64,000 nucleotides of DNA. Source: JACDBE01 sp963714055. Lineage in GTDB: Bacteria; Actinomycetota; Acidimicrobiia; Spongiisociales; UBA5794. The stretch lies in NCBI GenBank assembly GCA_963714055.1, contig OY970227.1, positions 124,001-188,000 on the forward strand. Reading direction: 5' to 3'. How positions within the stretch are numbered: position 1 is the first letter of the stretch; the number at the start of each line of letters is the position of its first letter. A model generated the notes under the pieces. The model made no database searches. It saw only the letters and a program-made list of their open reading frames with translations, and was not told where the DNA came from. Shown here in pieces: positions 31,104-39,629 of this stretch. Both the position numbers and the translations under genes were made by a program.

Positions 31104-31349
31104 ATGATCGAGCCTCCCATCGGCCGTGTGCTCGAGAAGACCAACTCACGGTTCGGTCTCGTCGTGCTCGCCGCCCGTCGAGCCCGCCAGATCAACGCCT
31201 ACTACAACGAGCTGGGCGAGGGCCTGGGCGGGTACGTCCCACCTCAGGTCCACACCCTGTCCCGCCAGCCGCTGTCCATCGCCCTCGAGGAGATCGACAA
31301 CGACAAGGTGGTGATCGACCGGGAGGTCGAGGAGGAGCCGGAGGCCTGA
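31104..31349 (+). CDS. rpoZ: RNA polymerase omega subunit
   Basis: 81 residues: MIEPPIGRVLEKTNSRFGLVV, then AARRARQINAYYNE, then QPLSIALEEIDNDKV, the conserved omega layout including the K-S-R-F and AARRARQI elements. It helps beta-prime folding and assembly. CAGGAG lies about ten bases before the ATG. A 58-bp spacer separates it from the kinase gene. Confidence 0.93.
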   Translation: MIEPPIGRVLEKTNSRFGLVVLAARRARQINAYYNELGEGLGGYVPPQVHTLSRQPLSIALEEIDNDKVVIDREVEEEPEA

Positions 31350-31422
31350 TCCCTCCCGACCACCCCGGCATCGGCGACCGGGCCTGGACTACATGGGCCC
31401 GCACTGCATGGGTGTCGCGCTG

Positions 31423-32613
31423 ATGCTGCGAGGCCGCCACATCGTCCTCGGCGTCAGCGGCGGGGTCGCCGGTTACAAGGCCGCCTACCTGGCACGCCGG
31501 TTGGTGGAAGCCGGGGCCGAGGTGCGCACGGTGATGACCGAGAGCGCCACCAGGTTCGTCGGGGCGCAGACGCTGGCCGCCGTCACCGGCACCGCCCCGG
31601 TGATCGGACTGTTCGGGGCGGAAGACGTCAGCCCGCACACCACGCTCGCCCGATGGGCCGACGCCGTGGTCGTCGCCCCGGCGACGGCGGCGACCCTGAG
31701 CCGGATCGCCACGGGTCTCGCCGAGGACGCCCTGTCGGCGACCGTGCTCGCCGCCTGGGGGAAGCCGGTGGTGCTGGCGCCGGCGATGCACACCGAGATG
31801 TGGGAGCACCCGGCCACCCGGCGCACGGTGGCCACCCTCCAATCCGACGGCTACCACATGGTCGGCCCCGAAACCGGTGTCCTGGCCGGAGGTGACGAGG
31901 GACCGGGCCGGTTGGCGGAGCCCGAGGACATCGTCGCCGCCCTCGACCGGGTGTTGGGCGGAGGCGACCTCACCGGATGGCGGGTGCTGGTGTCCGCCGG
32001 GGGCACCCGCGAGGCGATCGACCCGGTTCGCTTCATCGGCAACCGTTCCTCCGGTCGGATGGGCAACGCCATCGCCCTCGCCGCCGCCGAGCGGGGAGCG
32101 GCGGTCACGCTGGTCACCACGGTGGCCCCGGCGGAGCACCCCGACATCTCCGTGCTCGCCGTGGAGACCGCAGACGAGATGGCGACCGCCGTGTGGAAGA
32201 CCGCCGAAGACGCCGACGTGGCGGTGCTCGCCGCCGCGGTGGCCGACTTCAGGCCCATTGACCCGTCCACCGGCAAGCTGCGCCGCACCGACGGGCCGCC
32301 CGAGATCGCCCTGGAGCCGACCCCCGACATCCTCGCCGGCGTCGCCAGGATGCAGCCCCGTCCCTTCCTCGTCGGCTTCGCCGCCGAGACCGGGTCGCTC
32401 GACGAGGCGGTCGCCAAGGCCAGACGGAAGGGGGTCGACCTCCTGGTGGGCAACGACGTCTCCGACCCCGCCTCCGGGTTCGGCACCGAGACCAACCAGG
32501 TGGCTGTCATCACCCCGGACGGCGTCACCGACCGGTGGCCGCTATTGACCAAACGAGAGGTGGCCGACCGGTTGTGGGACCGGGTCGTCGCCATGCGGGG
32601 GAACGCTCCCTGA
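31423..32613 (+). CDS. coaBC: bifunctional phosphopantothenoylcysteine decarboxylase / synthetase
   Basis: 396 residues from ATG 31423 (upstream in-frame ATGs at 31393 and 31408 are possible). The CoaC half has IVLGVSGGVAGYKAAYLARRL, VVVAPATAATLSRIATGLAEDAL and PAMHTEMWEHPAT. The CoaB half has VLVSAGGTREAIDPVRFIGN, SSGRMG, VLAAAVADFRP and a lysine in KLRRTDG. It makes 4'-phosphopantetheine on the CoA pathway. No metK lies between it and priA. Confidence 0.94.
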   Translation: MLRGRHIVLGVSGGVAGYKAAYLARRLVEAGAEVRTVMTESATRFVGAQTLAAVTGTAPVIGLFGAEDVSPHTTLARWADAVVVAPATAATLSRIATGLAEDALSATVLAAWGKPVVLAPAMHTEMWEHPATRRTVATLQSDGYHMVGPETGVLAGGDEGPGRLAEPEDIVAALDRVLGGGDLTGWRVLVSAGGTREAIDPVRFIGNRSSGRMGNAIALAAAERGAAVTLVTTVAPAEHPDISVLAVETADEMATAVWKTAEDADVAVLAAAVADFRPIDPSTGKLRRTDGPPEIALEPTPDILAGVARMQPRPFLVGFAAETGSLDEAVAKARRKGVDLLVGNDVSDPASGFGTETNQVAVITPDGVTDRWPLLTKREVADRLWDRVVAMRGNAP

Positions 32614-34394
32614 CCCGGATCGTCCGGGTCGTCCCCAACGTCCCCACCTTCGCCGTCGACGGAGGGTTCCGCTACGCCGTGCCCGACGACCTCGACGGGA
32701 TCACCCTGGGCTCGATGGTGCGCGTCCCGCTGGCCGGTCGCCGCACCCGCGGGTTCGTCGTCGAGGAGCGCGACGGTGACCCCTCCTCGCTCCGCCCGGT
32801 GCTCGGTCGGGTGGGCGACCTCCCGATCCTCTCCAGGGGTCTGATCGAGACGATGCGATGGGCCTCGGTCCACTACGTCGCCCCGTTCTCCGTGATGCTG
32901 TCCAAGGCGGCGCCGCCCAACGTGCCCCGTCGGGTAGCGGTCCCGGAAGGGACACCACGCCACGTCCCCGCCCCGCTCGAGGGGTGGGCCGACCGCGACC
33001 CCGCAGGCCGCACTCCGGCGCAATACCTGGTGGGCGGAGGGCCATGGGGAATGCCGGTGGCCGGGCTGGTCGCCCCGGTCCTCGCCTCCGGCCGCCCGGT
33101 CGCCGTGGTCATGCCCACCGTGGCCGAAGCGCACACCCTTGCCGAGGTGGTGAGCGAGGCGTTGGGCATCGTCGCCTGGATCGGCACCTCGGCGGAGCCC
33201 GCCGCCGCCGTCACCCGGGCCTGGGCCGCACCGGTCTGCGCCGAGGGCCAGCTCGTCGTCGGCACCCGCGAGATCGCCCTGTGGCACCTCGGTGGCCCCG
33301 GGCTGTTTGTGGTCGTCGAAGAGGGTCGGGCGGCGATGAAGTCGCCGCAGACCCCGACGGTGGGTGTGCGCGACGTGGTGCGACGGCGGTCGGCGGCGGA
33401 GCGGTTCGCCACGGTGCTCGCCGGCCCGGTCCCCACCGTCGAGGCGCTGGCCTCCGGCGTCGAGGTCCACCAGCCGAATACCAGGACCTGGCCGCTGGTC
33501 GAGGTGGTCGACCGGGCCGAGGAGCCTCCCGGGTCGGGAGTGCTGCTCGAAGCCACCGTGCGGGCCTTGGCGGCGGTGGCCCGTGGCGGGGGCACGGTCT
33601 TCGTGTTCGTCACCAGGCGTACCGAGGCGGCGGCGTTCCGCTGTGTGGCCTGCGGGACGTTGCGCACCTGCCCGGCCTGCGGTGCGGCCGCCACCGGGAG
33701 CCTCGCCTGCCGGCGCTGCGGCGCCGATCTCGGCTCGTGCGGCGATTGCGGGCGGTCACGCTTCCAGGCTCTCGGAGCGGGCGCCGGGCGGGTGGTGACC
33801 GAGCTGCGACGACGGGTCAGGGCCATGGTGGCGATGGTGGGGGAGGAAACCGGAAGCGGCCGGGAGGCCCAGGTGCTGGTGGGCACCGAGGCCGACCTGC
33901 CCGCGGTCGGCATGGTCGACCTGGCCGTGGTGGTCGACGCCGACGGGCTGGTGCTGGGCCCGCACTACCGCGCCGAAGAGGATGCCCTGCGCACCCTGGC
34001 GCGGGTGGCGACCACGGTCGGACGGGGTCGGGGTCGCCGTTGCCTGGTGCAGACCGCCCAGCCGGGCCACCGGGTCTTCGAGGCGCTGCGACGCGGCCGC
34101 CCGCTCCCGCTCCTGGAGGCGTTGCTCGAAGAGCGGAGGGCGGTCGGCTACCCGCCGGCCGGCGAGCTGATGGCGGTGGAGATCGCCGGCGACCCGAGGG
34201 CCGCCGACATCGAGCTGCGCGCCGCCGCCGCCGGCGTCGATGTCCACGGTCCTGCCCCGGCCGGCGCCCGGGCTCGCTGGCTGGTATCCGGAGGTGACCT
34301 CCGACCGCTCAAGCTGGCCCTGCGGCCGGTCGTGCAGTCGTGGCGCGACCGCGGGATCAGGGTTCGCATCGACGTCGACCCGGTTCGCCTCTGA
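32574..34394 (+). CDS. priA: degenerate primosomal protein PriA (probable replication factor, no helicase P-loop)
   Basis: 606 residues from GTG 32574; a CTG at 32610 overlapping the coaBC stop (CTGA) lies exactly at the first conserved strand. The 3'-DNA-binding N-terminus (FRYAVPDDL-GITLGSMVRVPL-GRRTRGFVV) is intact. The helicase Walker A (GSGKT) is missing and the DEAH box is replaced by VVVEEGRAAM. All eight zinc-ligating cysteines remain (CVACGTLRTCPACG, CRRCGADLGSCGDCG). Loss of ATPase motifs is a known feature of actinobacterial PriA; it probably loads the replisome by protein contacts only. Confidence 0.9.
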   Translation: MGPGRRHAGERSLTRIVRVVPNVPTFAVDGGFRYAVPDDLDGITLGSMVRVPLAGRRTRGFVVEERDGDPSSLRPVLGRVGDLPILSRGLIETMRWASVHYVAPFSVMLSKAAPPNVPRRVAVPEGTPRHVPAPLEGWADRDPAGRTPAQYLVGGGPWGMPVAGLVAPVLASGRPVAVVMPTVAEAHTLAEVVSEALGIVAWIGTSAEPAAAVTRAWAAPVCAEGQLVVGTREIALWHLGGPGLFVVVEEGRAAMKSPQTPTVGVRDVVRRRSAAERFATVLAGPVPTVEALASGVEVHQPNTRTWPLVEVVDRAEEPPGSGVLLEATVRALAAVARGGGTVFVFVTRRTEAAAFRCVACGTLRTCPACGAAATGSLACRRCGADLGSCGDCGRSRFQALGAGAGRVVTELRRRVRAMVAMVGEETGSGREAQVLVGTEADLPAVGMVDLAVVVDADGLVLGPHYRAEEDALRTLARVATTVGRGRGRRCLVQTAQPGHRVFEALRRGRPLPLLEALLEERRAVGYPPAGELMAVEIAGDPRAADIELRAAAAGVDVHGPAPAGARARWLVSGGDLRPLKLALRPVVQSWRDRGIRVRIDVDPVRL

Positions 34395-34442
34395 CCGATT
34401 CCAGGCGACACACCGGCTGGGTGACCGCACCGGCAGTCCCTC

Positions 34443-34448
34443 TATGCT
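34443..34448 (+). promoter_or_regulatory. putative -10 hexamer of def
   Basis: TATGCT lies ten bases before the def ATG at 34459, with no ribosome binding site between. It supports a start at 34459 rather than the ATG at 34444, which falls inside the hexamer. Confidence 0.4.
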
Positions 34449-34458
34449 CCCCGGGCAG

Positions 34459-34968
34459 ATGGCCCTCTTCCCGATCAGGACCTTCGGGGACCCGGTGCTC
34501 AACCTGGTCGCCGACCGGGTCGACGACATCTCCAGCGCGCTCGAGCGCCTGGTCGACGACATGCTCGAGACCATGTACGACGCCCCCGGGCTCGGGCTGG
34601 CGGCGCCGCAGATCGGTGTGTCCAAGCAGATCTTCGTTGCCGACGTCGGTGACGGAGCGTTCGTGATGATCAATCCGGAGTTGACGGAGGTGGGCGACGA
34701 CGACTGGCCATTCGAGGAAGGCTGCCTGTCGGTCCCGGGCAGGTATTGGTCGATCGACCGCCCCGCCTATGCCGCCGCCAAGGGCATCGGCCTCGACGGC
34801 CACCCGATCGAGCGCGCCGGAGACGAGCTGATGGGACGGGTGCTCCAACACGAGATCGACCATCTCAACGGGACCCTGCTCCTGGAGCGACTCCCCAAGC
34901 GAACCCGCAAGACGGCGCTGCGCGACCTGCGCCGGGAGGCGCTCGGGCTGGACATCGGCGCGACGTGA
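34459..34968 (+). CDS. def: peptide deformylase
   Basis: 169 residues. The three deformylase motifs are present: GLGLAAPQIGVS (motif I), EGCLSVPG (motif II with the metal cysteine) and QHEIDHLNGTL (motif III, HExxH). It removes the formyl group from nascent chains, pairing functionally with fmt immediately downstream. The start was placed at the ATG giving MALFPIRTFGDPVL, which matches the usual N-terminus. Confidence 0.96.
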   Translation: MALFPIRTFGDPVLNLVADRVDDISSALERLVDDMLETMYDAPGLGLAAPQIGVSKQIFVADVGDGAFVMINPELTEVGDDDWPFEEGCLSVPGRYWSIDRPAYAAAKGIGLDGHPIERAGDELMGRVLQHEIDHLNGTLLLERLPKRTRKTALRDLRREALGLDIGAT

Positions 34969-34996
34969 CGCGGGCTCCTCTGACTCGGGGCGGCTG

Positions 34997-35909
34997 ATGC
35001 GAGCCGTCTTCCTGGGCACCCCGGCGGCGGCGATCCCTTCCTTGGCGTCACTCACCCAGGTGATCGACATCGCGTCGGTGATCACCCGACCCGACCGGCC
35101 GCGGGGGCGAAGCGGCGCCGCCGCCGCCCCTCCGGTGAAGGTGGCCGCCCTCGAGTGGGGCTTCCCCGTCGAGCAACCCGACACCGCAGCCGAGCTGGCG
35201 GCCGTTCTCGGCGAGACCGGCGCCGATGTCGGTGTCGTCGTTGCCTATGGGCGCCTTCTCGACCGCTCGGCACTGGCGTCCACCAGGGTCGGCTTCGTCA
35301 ACGTCCACTTCTCGCTGCTTCCCCACTGGAGGGGAGCGGCACCGGTGGAGCGGTCGATCATGGCGGGCGACACCCTCACCGGGGTCAGCCTGATGCGTCT
35401 CGACGAGGGCCTCGACACCGGGCCGATCATCGCCGTCGACGAGACCGACATCGCCGAGGATGACACGGGTGGGTCGCTCACCGCACGGCTCGCCGATCTC
35501 GGAGGCCAGCTGCTCGCCGACCACCTGCCCGACTACCTGGCAGGCTCCCTCCTCCCGGCCGAGCAGATCGACACCGCCGCCACCTACGCCCCCCGATTGT
35601 CCACCGAGGAGGCACGACTCGACCCCGACCTCCCGGCCGCCGTCCTGGCCAGGACGGTGCGGGCACTCCATCCCCGCCCGGGCGCCTGGGTCGCCCTCGA
35701 GGGCGCCCGGCTCGGGGTGCTACGCGCCGCCGACGTGCCCAGAGGCCCCGACGCCGGTGACGATCGAGCGCCTCGACGGGCTCCCGGTGCTGGGCACCGC
35801 GGAAGGGGGGCTGGCACTGCTCGAGGTGGTGGCGGCGGGCCGGCGATCGCAGCCCGGGTCGGCGTGGATGCACGGGCGGCGCGGGTCGCCCGCTCTCGTC
35901 GACCGGTGA
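34997..35909 (+). CDS. fmt: methionyl-tRNA formyltransferase, one frame break
   Basis: Repaired length is 303 residues. MRAVFLGTPAAAIPSLASL starts the Rossmann domain. FVNVHFSLLPHWRGAAPVE carries the catalytic Asn-His and formyl donor site, followed by LDEGLDTGPII. The C-terminal OB domain (VRALHPRPGAWVALEG) crosses the break near 35740; removing one base gives VPEAPTPVTIERLDG and a normal ending. It formylates initiator Met-tRNA. Confidence 0.93.
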
Positions 35910-35960
35910 ACCGAGTCGTGGACGGACCTCGTCAGATCCCCTCGGTGATGCCCGGCGGGC

Positions 35961-36419
35961 TCAGCCGGCCAGCGATCCGGCGAAGCGCCCGAGCACGATG
36001 TCCCAGCCGGTGTCGTAGCCCAGACGGGCGCTCCTGCCGTCCTCCCGATAGCCCCAGCCGGCGTGGGTCAGGGTGACCTCGGTGCCACCTTCGACCGGGC
36101 CGAACGCCACCTTCACCGAGGTCGCCTCATCCTCCCCGCGGCCCGGGTGCCAGGTGAAGGCGACGGCGTTGGGCGGGTCCCACTCGGTCACCGTCCCCCA
36201 TACCGTGGACTTGCCGCCGTCGTAGGTCTCGACGATCTCGCCGCCGATCATGGGTGCCATCGACACCTGCTCGGCGGTGTCCTCGCCGACCGAGTGGGTC
36301 GCCAGAGGCCACCAGGCGGTGAGCTCGCCGGTGAACGCGGAGAAGGCGGTGACGACGTCGACCCGGACCACCACCGTCTTGACCAGCGGTTGCACGGTCT
36401 GCTGTTCCATGGAGCTCAT
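35961..36419 (-). CDS. SRPBCC / AHSA1-domain protein
   Basis: 152 residues. VVRVDVVTAFSAFTGELTAWWPLATHS, GGEIVETYDGG-STVWGTVTEWDPP and GGTEVTLTHAGWG are typical of activator-of-Hsp90-ATPase-homologue-1-like START domains. These fold around a hydrophobic ligand cavity, and bacterial members paired with an ArsR gene are common. The ligand and role are unknown. Its ATG overlaps the stop of the upstream ArsR gene (ATGA), so the two form an operon. Confidence 0.88.
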   Translation of the reverse strand: MSSMEQQTVQPLVKTVVVRVDVVTAFSAFTGELTAWWPLATHSVGEDTAEQVSMAPMIGGEIVETYDGGKSTVWGTVTEWDPPNAVAFTWHPGRGEDEATSVKVAFGPVEGGTEVTLTHAGWGYREDGRSARLGYDTGWDIVLGRFAGSLAG

Positions 36420-36796
36420 CGCCCCCTCCTTTCAGGCCGGCCATCGGCCGGTTCGGTCGGCGTGGTATCGGTGCTGCCGGTGGCTGAAGCGTCCGGTGAC
36501 AGGGACTCGACGTGCCGGGCGTAGGCGTCGAGCGCCGACCCCCAGAAGGCGTCCAGCCACTCGCGGAGTGCCATCAGGCCGGCCGGGTCGAGGCGGTAGA
36601 CGTTGCGGGTTCCCACCGACTCGTGGCTGACCAGCCCTCCTCCCTCGAGCACTCTGAGGTGCTGGGAGACAGCGGGTCGGGTGATGGGCAACCCGGCGGC
36701 CAGCGCACCGACCGGGGCCGGGCCCTGGCGCAGCCGGTCGAGGATCAGCCGGCGGTTCGGGTCGCCCAAGGCGTCGAATACATGGTAAGTCGTCAC
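36416..36796 (-). CDS. ArsR-family winged-helix transcriptional regulator
   Basis: 126 residues from GTG 36796 (M-TTYHVFDALGDPNRR). The HTH reads PVGALAAGLPITRPAVSQHLRVLEGGGLV, followed by the wing GTRNVYRLDPAG and a conserved WLDAFW helix. Metal-binding cysteines of the ArsR/SmtB type are absent, so this belongs to the non-metal group often paired with AHSA1 proteins. The last 35 residues are a low-complexity polar tail. A palindromic site overlaps the start and suggests autoregulation. Confidence 0.88.
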   Translation of the reverse strand: MTTYHVFDALGDPNRRLILDRLRQGPAPVGALAAGLPITRPAVSQHLRVLEGGGLVSHESVGTRNVYRLDPAGLMALREWLDAFWGSALDAYARHVESLSPDASATGSTDTTPTEPADGRPERRGR

Positions 36797-36817
36797 GAAC
36801 CGTAAGTTAGCACTTAC
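36784..36817 (-). promoter_or_regulatory. candidate ArsR operator
   Basis: GTAAGT-TAGC-ACTTAC (36802-36817) is a perfect inverted repeat just upstream of the ArsR GTG. A third copy of the half-site, GGTAAGT, lies at 36784-36790 inside the first codons, and ACTTACCAT/ATGGTAAGT form a wider 9-bp inverted repeat. The arrangement suits an autoregulated ArsR dimer. Confidence 0.65.
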
Positions 36818-36862
36818 CATCCAACTCGTCAACCGGTGCGATCCCGGTCGCACCGAACGGGC

Positions 36863-37685
36863 TCAGGTGACGACGGTGCCCTCGATGCCCGCGGCCGGCT
36901 CGGGATAGCGGAGGTCCATGGCCTCCAGCGTCTCGACGATCGTCGTCGCCACCACCAGGTCGCGGTACCACTTCCGGTTGGCGGGAACGACATACCAGGG
37001 GGCCGCATCCGTGGACGTCCGGGTGATCGCCTCGCCGTAGGCGGCCATGTAGTCGTCCCAACGGGTGCGATGCTCCAGGTCGGACGAGTTGAACTTCCAG
37101 TGCTTGGAGGGGTCATCGACACGCGTCTGCAGCCGGGCCGCCTGCTCGTCCTTCGAGATGTTGAGCATGAACTTGAGGATGGCGGTGCCCTCGTCGGCCA
37201 GCATCTGCTCGAAGGCGACGATGTGGTCGTAGCGGCGGCGCCAGACCCGTTCGGGTACGAGACCCTCGACCCTCACCACCAGCACGTCCTCGTAGTGGCT
37301 CCGGTTGAACACCGTGATCTCGCCGTCGCCGGGGGTGCGGGCGTGGACCCGCCACAGGTAGTCGCGGGCCAGCTCGAGCTCGCTGGGGACGCCGAAGCCG
37401 TGGACCTTGACCCCCTGCGGGTTGACCCCGGAGAACACCTTGCGGATCGTCCCGTCCTTCCCGCCGGTGTCCATGGCCTGGAGCACCACCAGCAGGCTGT
37501 GCCTCCCGTCGGCCCAGAACAGCTCCTGGGCCACCTCCAGGCGCTCGTCGGAGACCCTCCAGGTGCCGGCGACCCTCCGCCTTGCCGCCGTCGAAGCCGG
37601 ACTTGTCGTCCGGGTCCCGGGCCGCCAGGTCGACGGCGGACCCCGGGACGACCCGGTGCCGTTCCATCGTGCCGAGCTCGGTCAT
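36863..37685 (-). CDS. ppk2: polyphosphate kinase 2 family protein, one frame break
   Basis: Repaired length is 273 residues. Walker A is in VLQAMDTGGKDGTIRKVF, Walker B/lid region in FNRSHYEDVLVVRV and RRYDHIVAFEQML, and ISKDEQAARLQTRVDDPSKHWKF is highly conserved in PPK2. It transfers phosphate between polyphosphate and nucleotides. The absence of a second domain makes it a one-domain PPK2; class (NDP or NMP phosphorylation) is not certain. The frame breaks near 37565-37585, cured by one deletion. It is divergent from rpe and both have a close -10-like hexamer. Confidence 0.9.
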
Positions 37686-37691
37686 CGCCGC

Positions 37692-37697
37692 AGGCTA
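37692..37697 (-). promoter_or_regulatory. putative -10 hexamer of leaderless ppk2
   Basis: On the minus strand TAGCCT is followed by six bases (GCGGCG) and the ATG at 37685. There is no ribosome binding site. Confidence 0.5.
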
Positions 37698-37737
37698 ACC
37701 GGCAGGCTGCTTCCCGGTCGCCGGGCGGCAGCCCGGG

Positions 37738-37743
37738 TACGCT
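37738..37743 (+). promoter_or_regulatory. putative -10 hexamer of leaderless rpe
   Basis: TACGCT is followed by seven bases and the GTG at 37751, with no ribosome binding site; it is divergent from the ppk2 hexamer 40 bp away. Confidence 0.5.
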
Positions 37744-37750
37744 TGCCGCC

Positions 37751-38419
37751 GTGCCGTCCCCCCGCCCCGTCAAGATCGCCCCGTCGATCCTCGCCGCCGA
37801 TTTCGCCAGGCTCGGCGAGGAGATCGCCGCCGTCGCCCCCCATTCCGACCTCCTCCACGTGGACGTCATGGACGGGCATTTCGTGCCCAACGTGTCGCTG
37901 GGCATACCGGTCATCCGGTCGATCCGGCGGGTGACCGACCTCCCCTTCGACTGCCATCTCATGATGACCAACGCCGATGCGTACTTCGAGCCGCTCAAGG
38001 AGGCGGGCGCCGACCTGGTCACCATCCACATCGAGGCGTACCCGGACCCGACGGCGGCGGCGGCGCGGGCGAGGTCGACCGGGCTCGGCTTCGGGCTGGT
38101 GCTGAACCCGCCGACACCCCCCGAGTCGGTCCTCCCGTTCCTCGAGCTGTGCGACCTGGTGCTGGTCATGGCGGTCGACCCCGGCTTCGGCGGCCAGGCC
38201 TTCATACCCACCGCCCTGGACACGGTGCGTCATCTGAGGGAAACCCTTGATGAGCGAGCCCTCGAGGTCGATATAGAGATCGACGGAGGCATCGGCCCGG
38301 ACACCGTCGGCGCCGCCCGCAGGGCGGGGGCGAGCGTGTTCGTGGCGGGCAGCGCCATCTTCGGCGCGGCCGACCCGGTGGCCGCCGTGAAAGAGCTGCG
38401 CCGAGCCGCGGAGGGGTGA
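37751..38419 (+). CDS. rpe: ribulose-phosphate 3-epimerase
   Basis: 222 residues. TIM-barrel motifs are KIAPSILAADFARLGEE, LLHVDVMDGHFVPNVSLG, FDCHLMM, VLVMAVDPGFGGQAF and IEIDGGIGPDTV, with metal ligands His/Asp at the expected strands. It interconverts ribulose 5-phosphate and xylulose 5-phosphate. Ribulose 5-phosphate is also the substrate of RibB downstream, which may explain the conserved rpe-rib neighbourhood in actinobacteria. Confidence 0.96.
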   Translation: MPSPRPVKIAPSILAADFARLGEEIAAVAPHSDLLHVDVMDGHFVPNVSLGIPVIRSIRRVTDLPFDCHLMMTNADAYFEPLKEAGADLVTIHIEAYPDPTAAAARARSTGLGFGLVLNPPTPPESVLPFLELCDLVLVMAVDPGFGGQAFIPTALDTVRHLRETLDERALEVDIEIDGGIGPDTVGAARRAGASVFVAGSAIFGAADPVAAVKELRRAAEG

Positions 38420-38492
38420 AGAGGGCCATGTACGGAGGTTTGGGAGGCCCGCCGCCGGCGGTGCCTCGGCTGACGTCGCCGGCCTGAGCCGC

Positions 38493-39416
38493 ATGCGGCA
38501 ACGGATCCTGGTGATCGACGACGATGCCGACCTCACCCGGCATCTGGGTGAGCGCCTCGGCGCCGCCGGATTCACCGTCGACGTCGTCCCCGACGAGAAC
38601 GCCGCCCTGGCCGAGCTGGGGGAGCGGAGCCACGACCTGGTGCTGCTCGATGTGATGTTGCCCGATGGCGACGGGTTCGACCTGCTCCGCCGGATCGTCG
38701 GCGACCGGCGAGACGCCCCCGTGTCGGTGATCGTGCTCACCGCCGGAGGGCGGGTGGGCGAGGCGATCAAGGCCCTCCGGATGGGTGCAGACGACTACGT
38801 GGTGAAGCCGTTCGACTCCGACGAGCTGGAGGCCCGCATCCACACCGTGCTCCGCCGTACCTGGCAGATGCGCGACCTCTCCCCACTCACCGGCCTGCCC
38901 GGCAACCGGGCGATCGCCGCCGAGCTCGGCCGGCGAATCGCCGCCGACGAGCCCCTGGCGGTGGCGCACGTCGACATCGACGACTTCAAGGCGATCAACG
39001 ACGCCTACGGGTTCCTACGTGGCGACGGGGTGATCACGTTCTGTGCCCGCTGCCTGCGCCAGGCCGCCGGCGATACCACCGACGCCTTCGTCGGGCATGT
39101 GGGCGGGGACGACTTCGTCGTGGCCCTCGGCCCCGATCGGGTGGAGCCCTTCTTCGCCGCGGTCTTCGAGACCTGGAAAGAGGGGATCGGCGGTCTGTAC
39201 GACGCTGCCGACCTGGCCAGGGGCGGGATCACGGTCTCCGACAGGCTGGGCGAGGAGCGGCTGCACCCGGTTGCCTCCCTCTCGGTCGGGGTGGCCACCA
39301 ATTCCCGGCGCCGGCTCGAATCGCAATGGGAGGCGTCCGCCATCGCCGCCGAGATGAAGGAACACGCCAAGAAGCACCCGGGATGTGATCTCCGGATCGA
39401 CCGGCGCACCGAATGA
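38493..39416 (+). CDS. response regulator with REC and GGDEF-like domains
   Basis: 307 residues. REC domain (1-120): acidic pocket VIDDDAD, phospho-acceptor Asp in VLLDVMLPDGDG, conserved Thr in VLTAGG and Lys in VVKPFD. The C-terminal domain (about 130-300) is a diguanylate-cyclase fold: LTGLPGNRAIA, VAHVDIDDFKAINDAYGFLRGD and VGGDDFVVAL. The active-site loop reads GGDDF instead of GGDEF. Some GGDDF proteins keep activity, so c-di-GMP synthesis is possible but not assured. No partner kinase is adjacent. Confidence 0.9.
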   Translation: MRQRILVIDDDADLTRHLGERLGAAGFTVDVVPDENAALAELGERSHDLVLLDVMLPDGDGFDLLRRIVGDRRDAPVSVIVLTAGGRVGEAIKALRMGADDYVVKPFDSDELEARIHTVLRRTWQMRDLSPLTGLPGNRAIAAELGRRIAADEPLAVAHVDIDDFKAINDAYGFLRGDGVITFCARCLRQAAGDTTDAFVGHVGGDDFVVALGPDRVEPFFAAVFETWKEGIGGLYDAADLARGGITVSDRLGEERLHPVASLSVGVATNSRRRLESQWEASAIAAEMKEHAKKHPGCDLRIDRRTE

Positions 39417-39497
39417 GCCGCCGCTCGTCATCTCGAATGAGGCCCGCCGCCTTCGCCGTCGACGGTGTGTAGCATTCGCCCGGTCAGTAACAGAGCC

Positions 39498-39622
39498 CCC
39501 TTCAGGGCAGGGTGAAATCCCCGACCGGCGGTGAAAGCCCGCGACCCCCACGGAGCCGGACCGGCTCCAGGGGTGGACCCGGTGGAACTCCGGGACCGAC
39601 GGTGAGAGTCCGGATGGGAGAA
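39498..39622 (+). promoter_or_regulatory. FMN riboswitch (RFN element)
   Basis: All conserved RFN blocks can be read in order: TTCAGGGCAGGGTGAAATCCC, GACCGGCGGTGAAAGCCCGCGA, a variable P3 stem-loop (GGAGCCGG-ACCGGCTCC), GGTGGAACTCCGGGACC, and GACGGTGAGAGTCCGGATGGGAG. It ends directly at the AAGGAGG of ribD, so FMN binding probably sequesters the ribosome binding site. No terminator hairpin lies between aptamer and gene. Confidence 0.95.
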
Positions 39623-39629
39623 GGAGGGC

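Noticed and set aside
34443..34446. ATG 34444 as the start of def
   Set aside because: It lies within the probable -10 hexamer and would add MLPGQ before the conserved N-terminus; ATG 34459 fits better.
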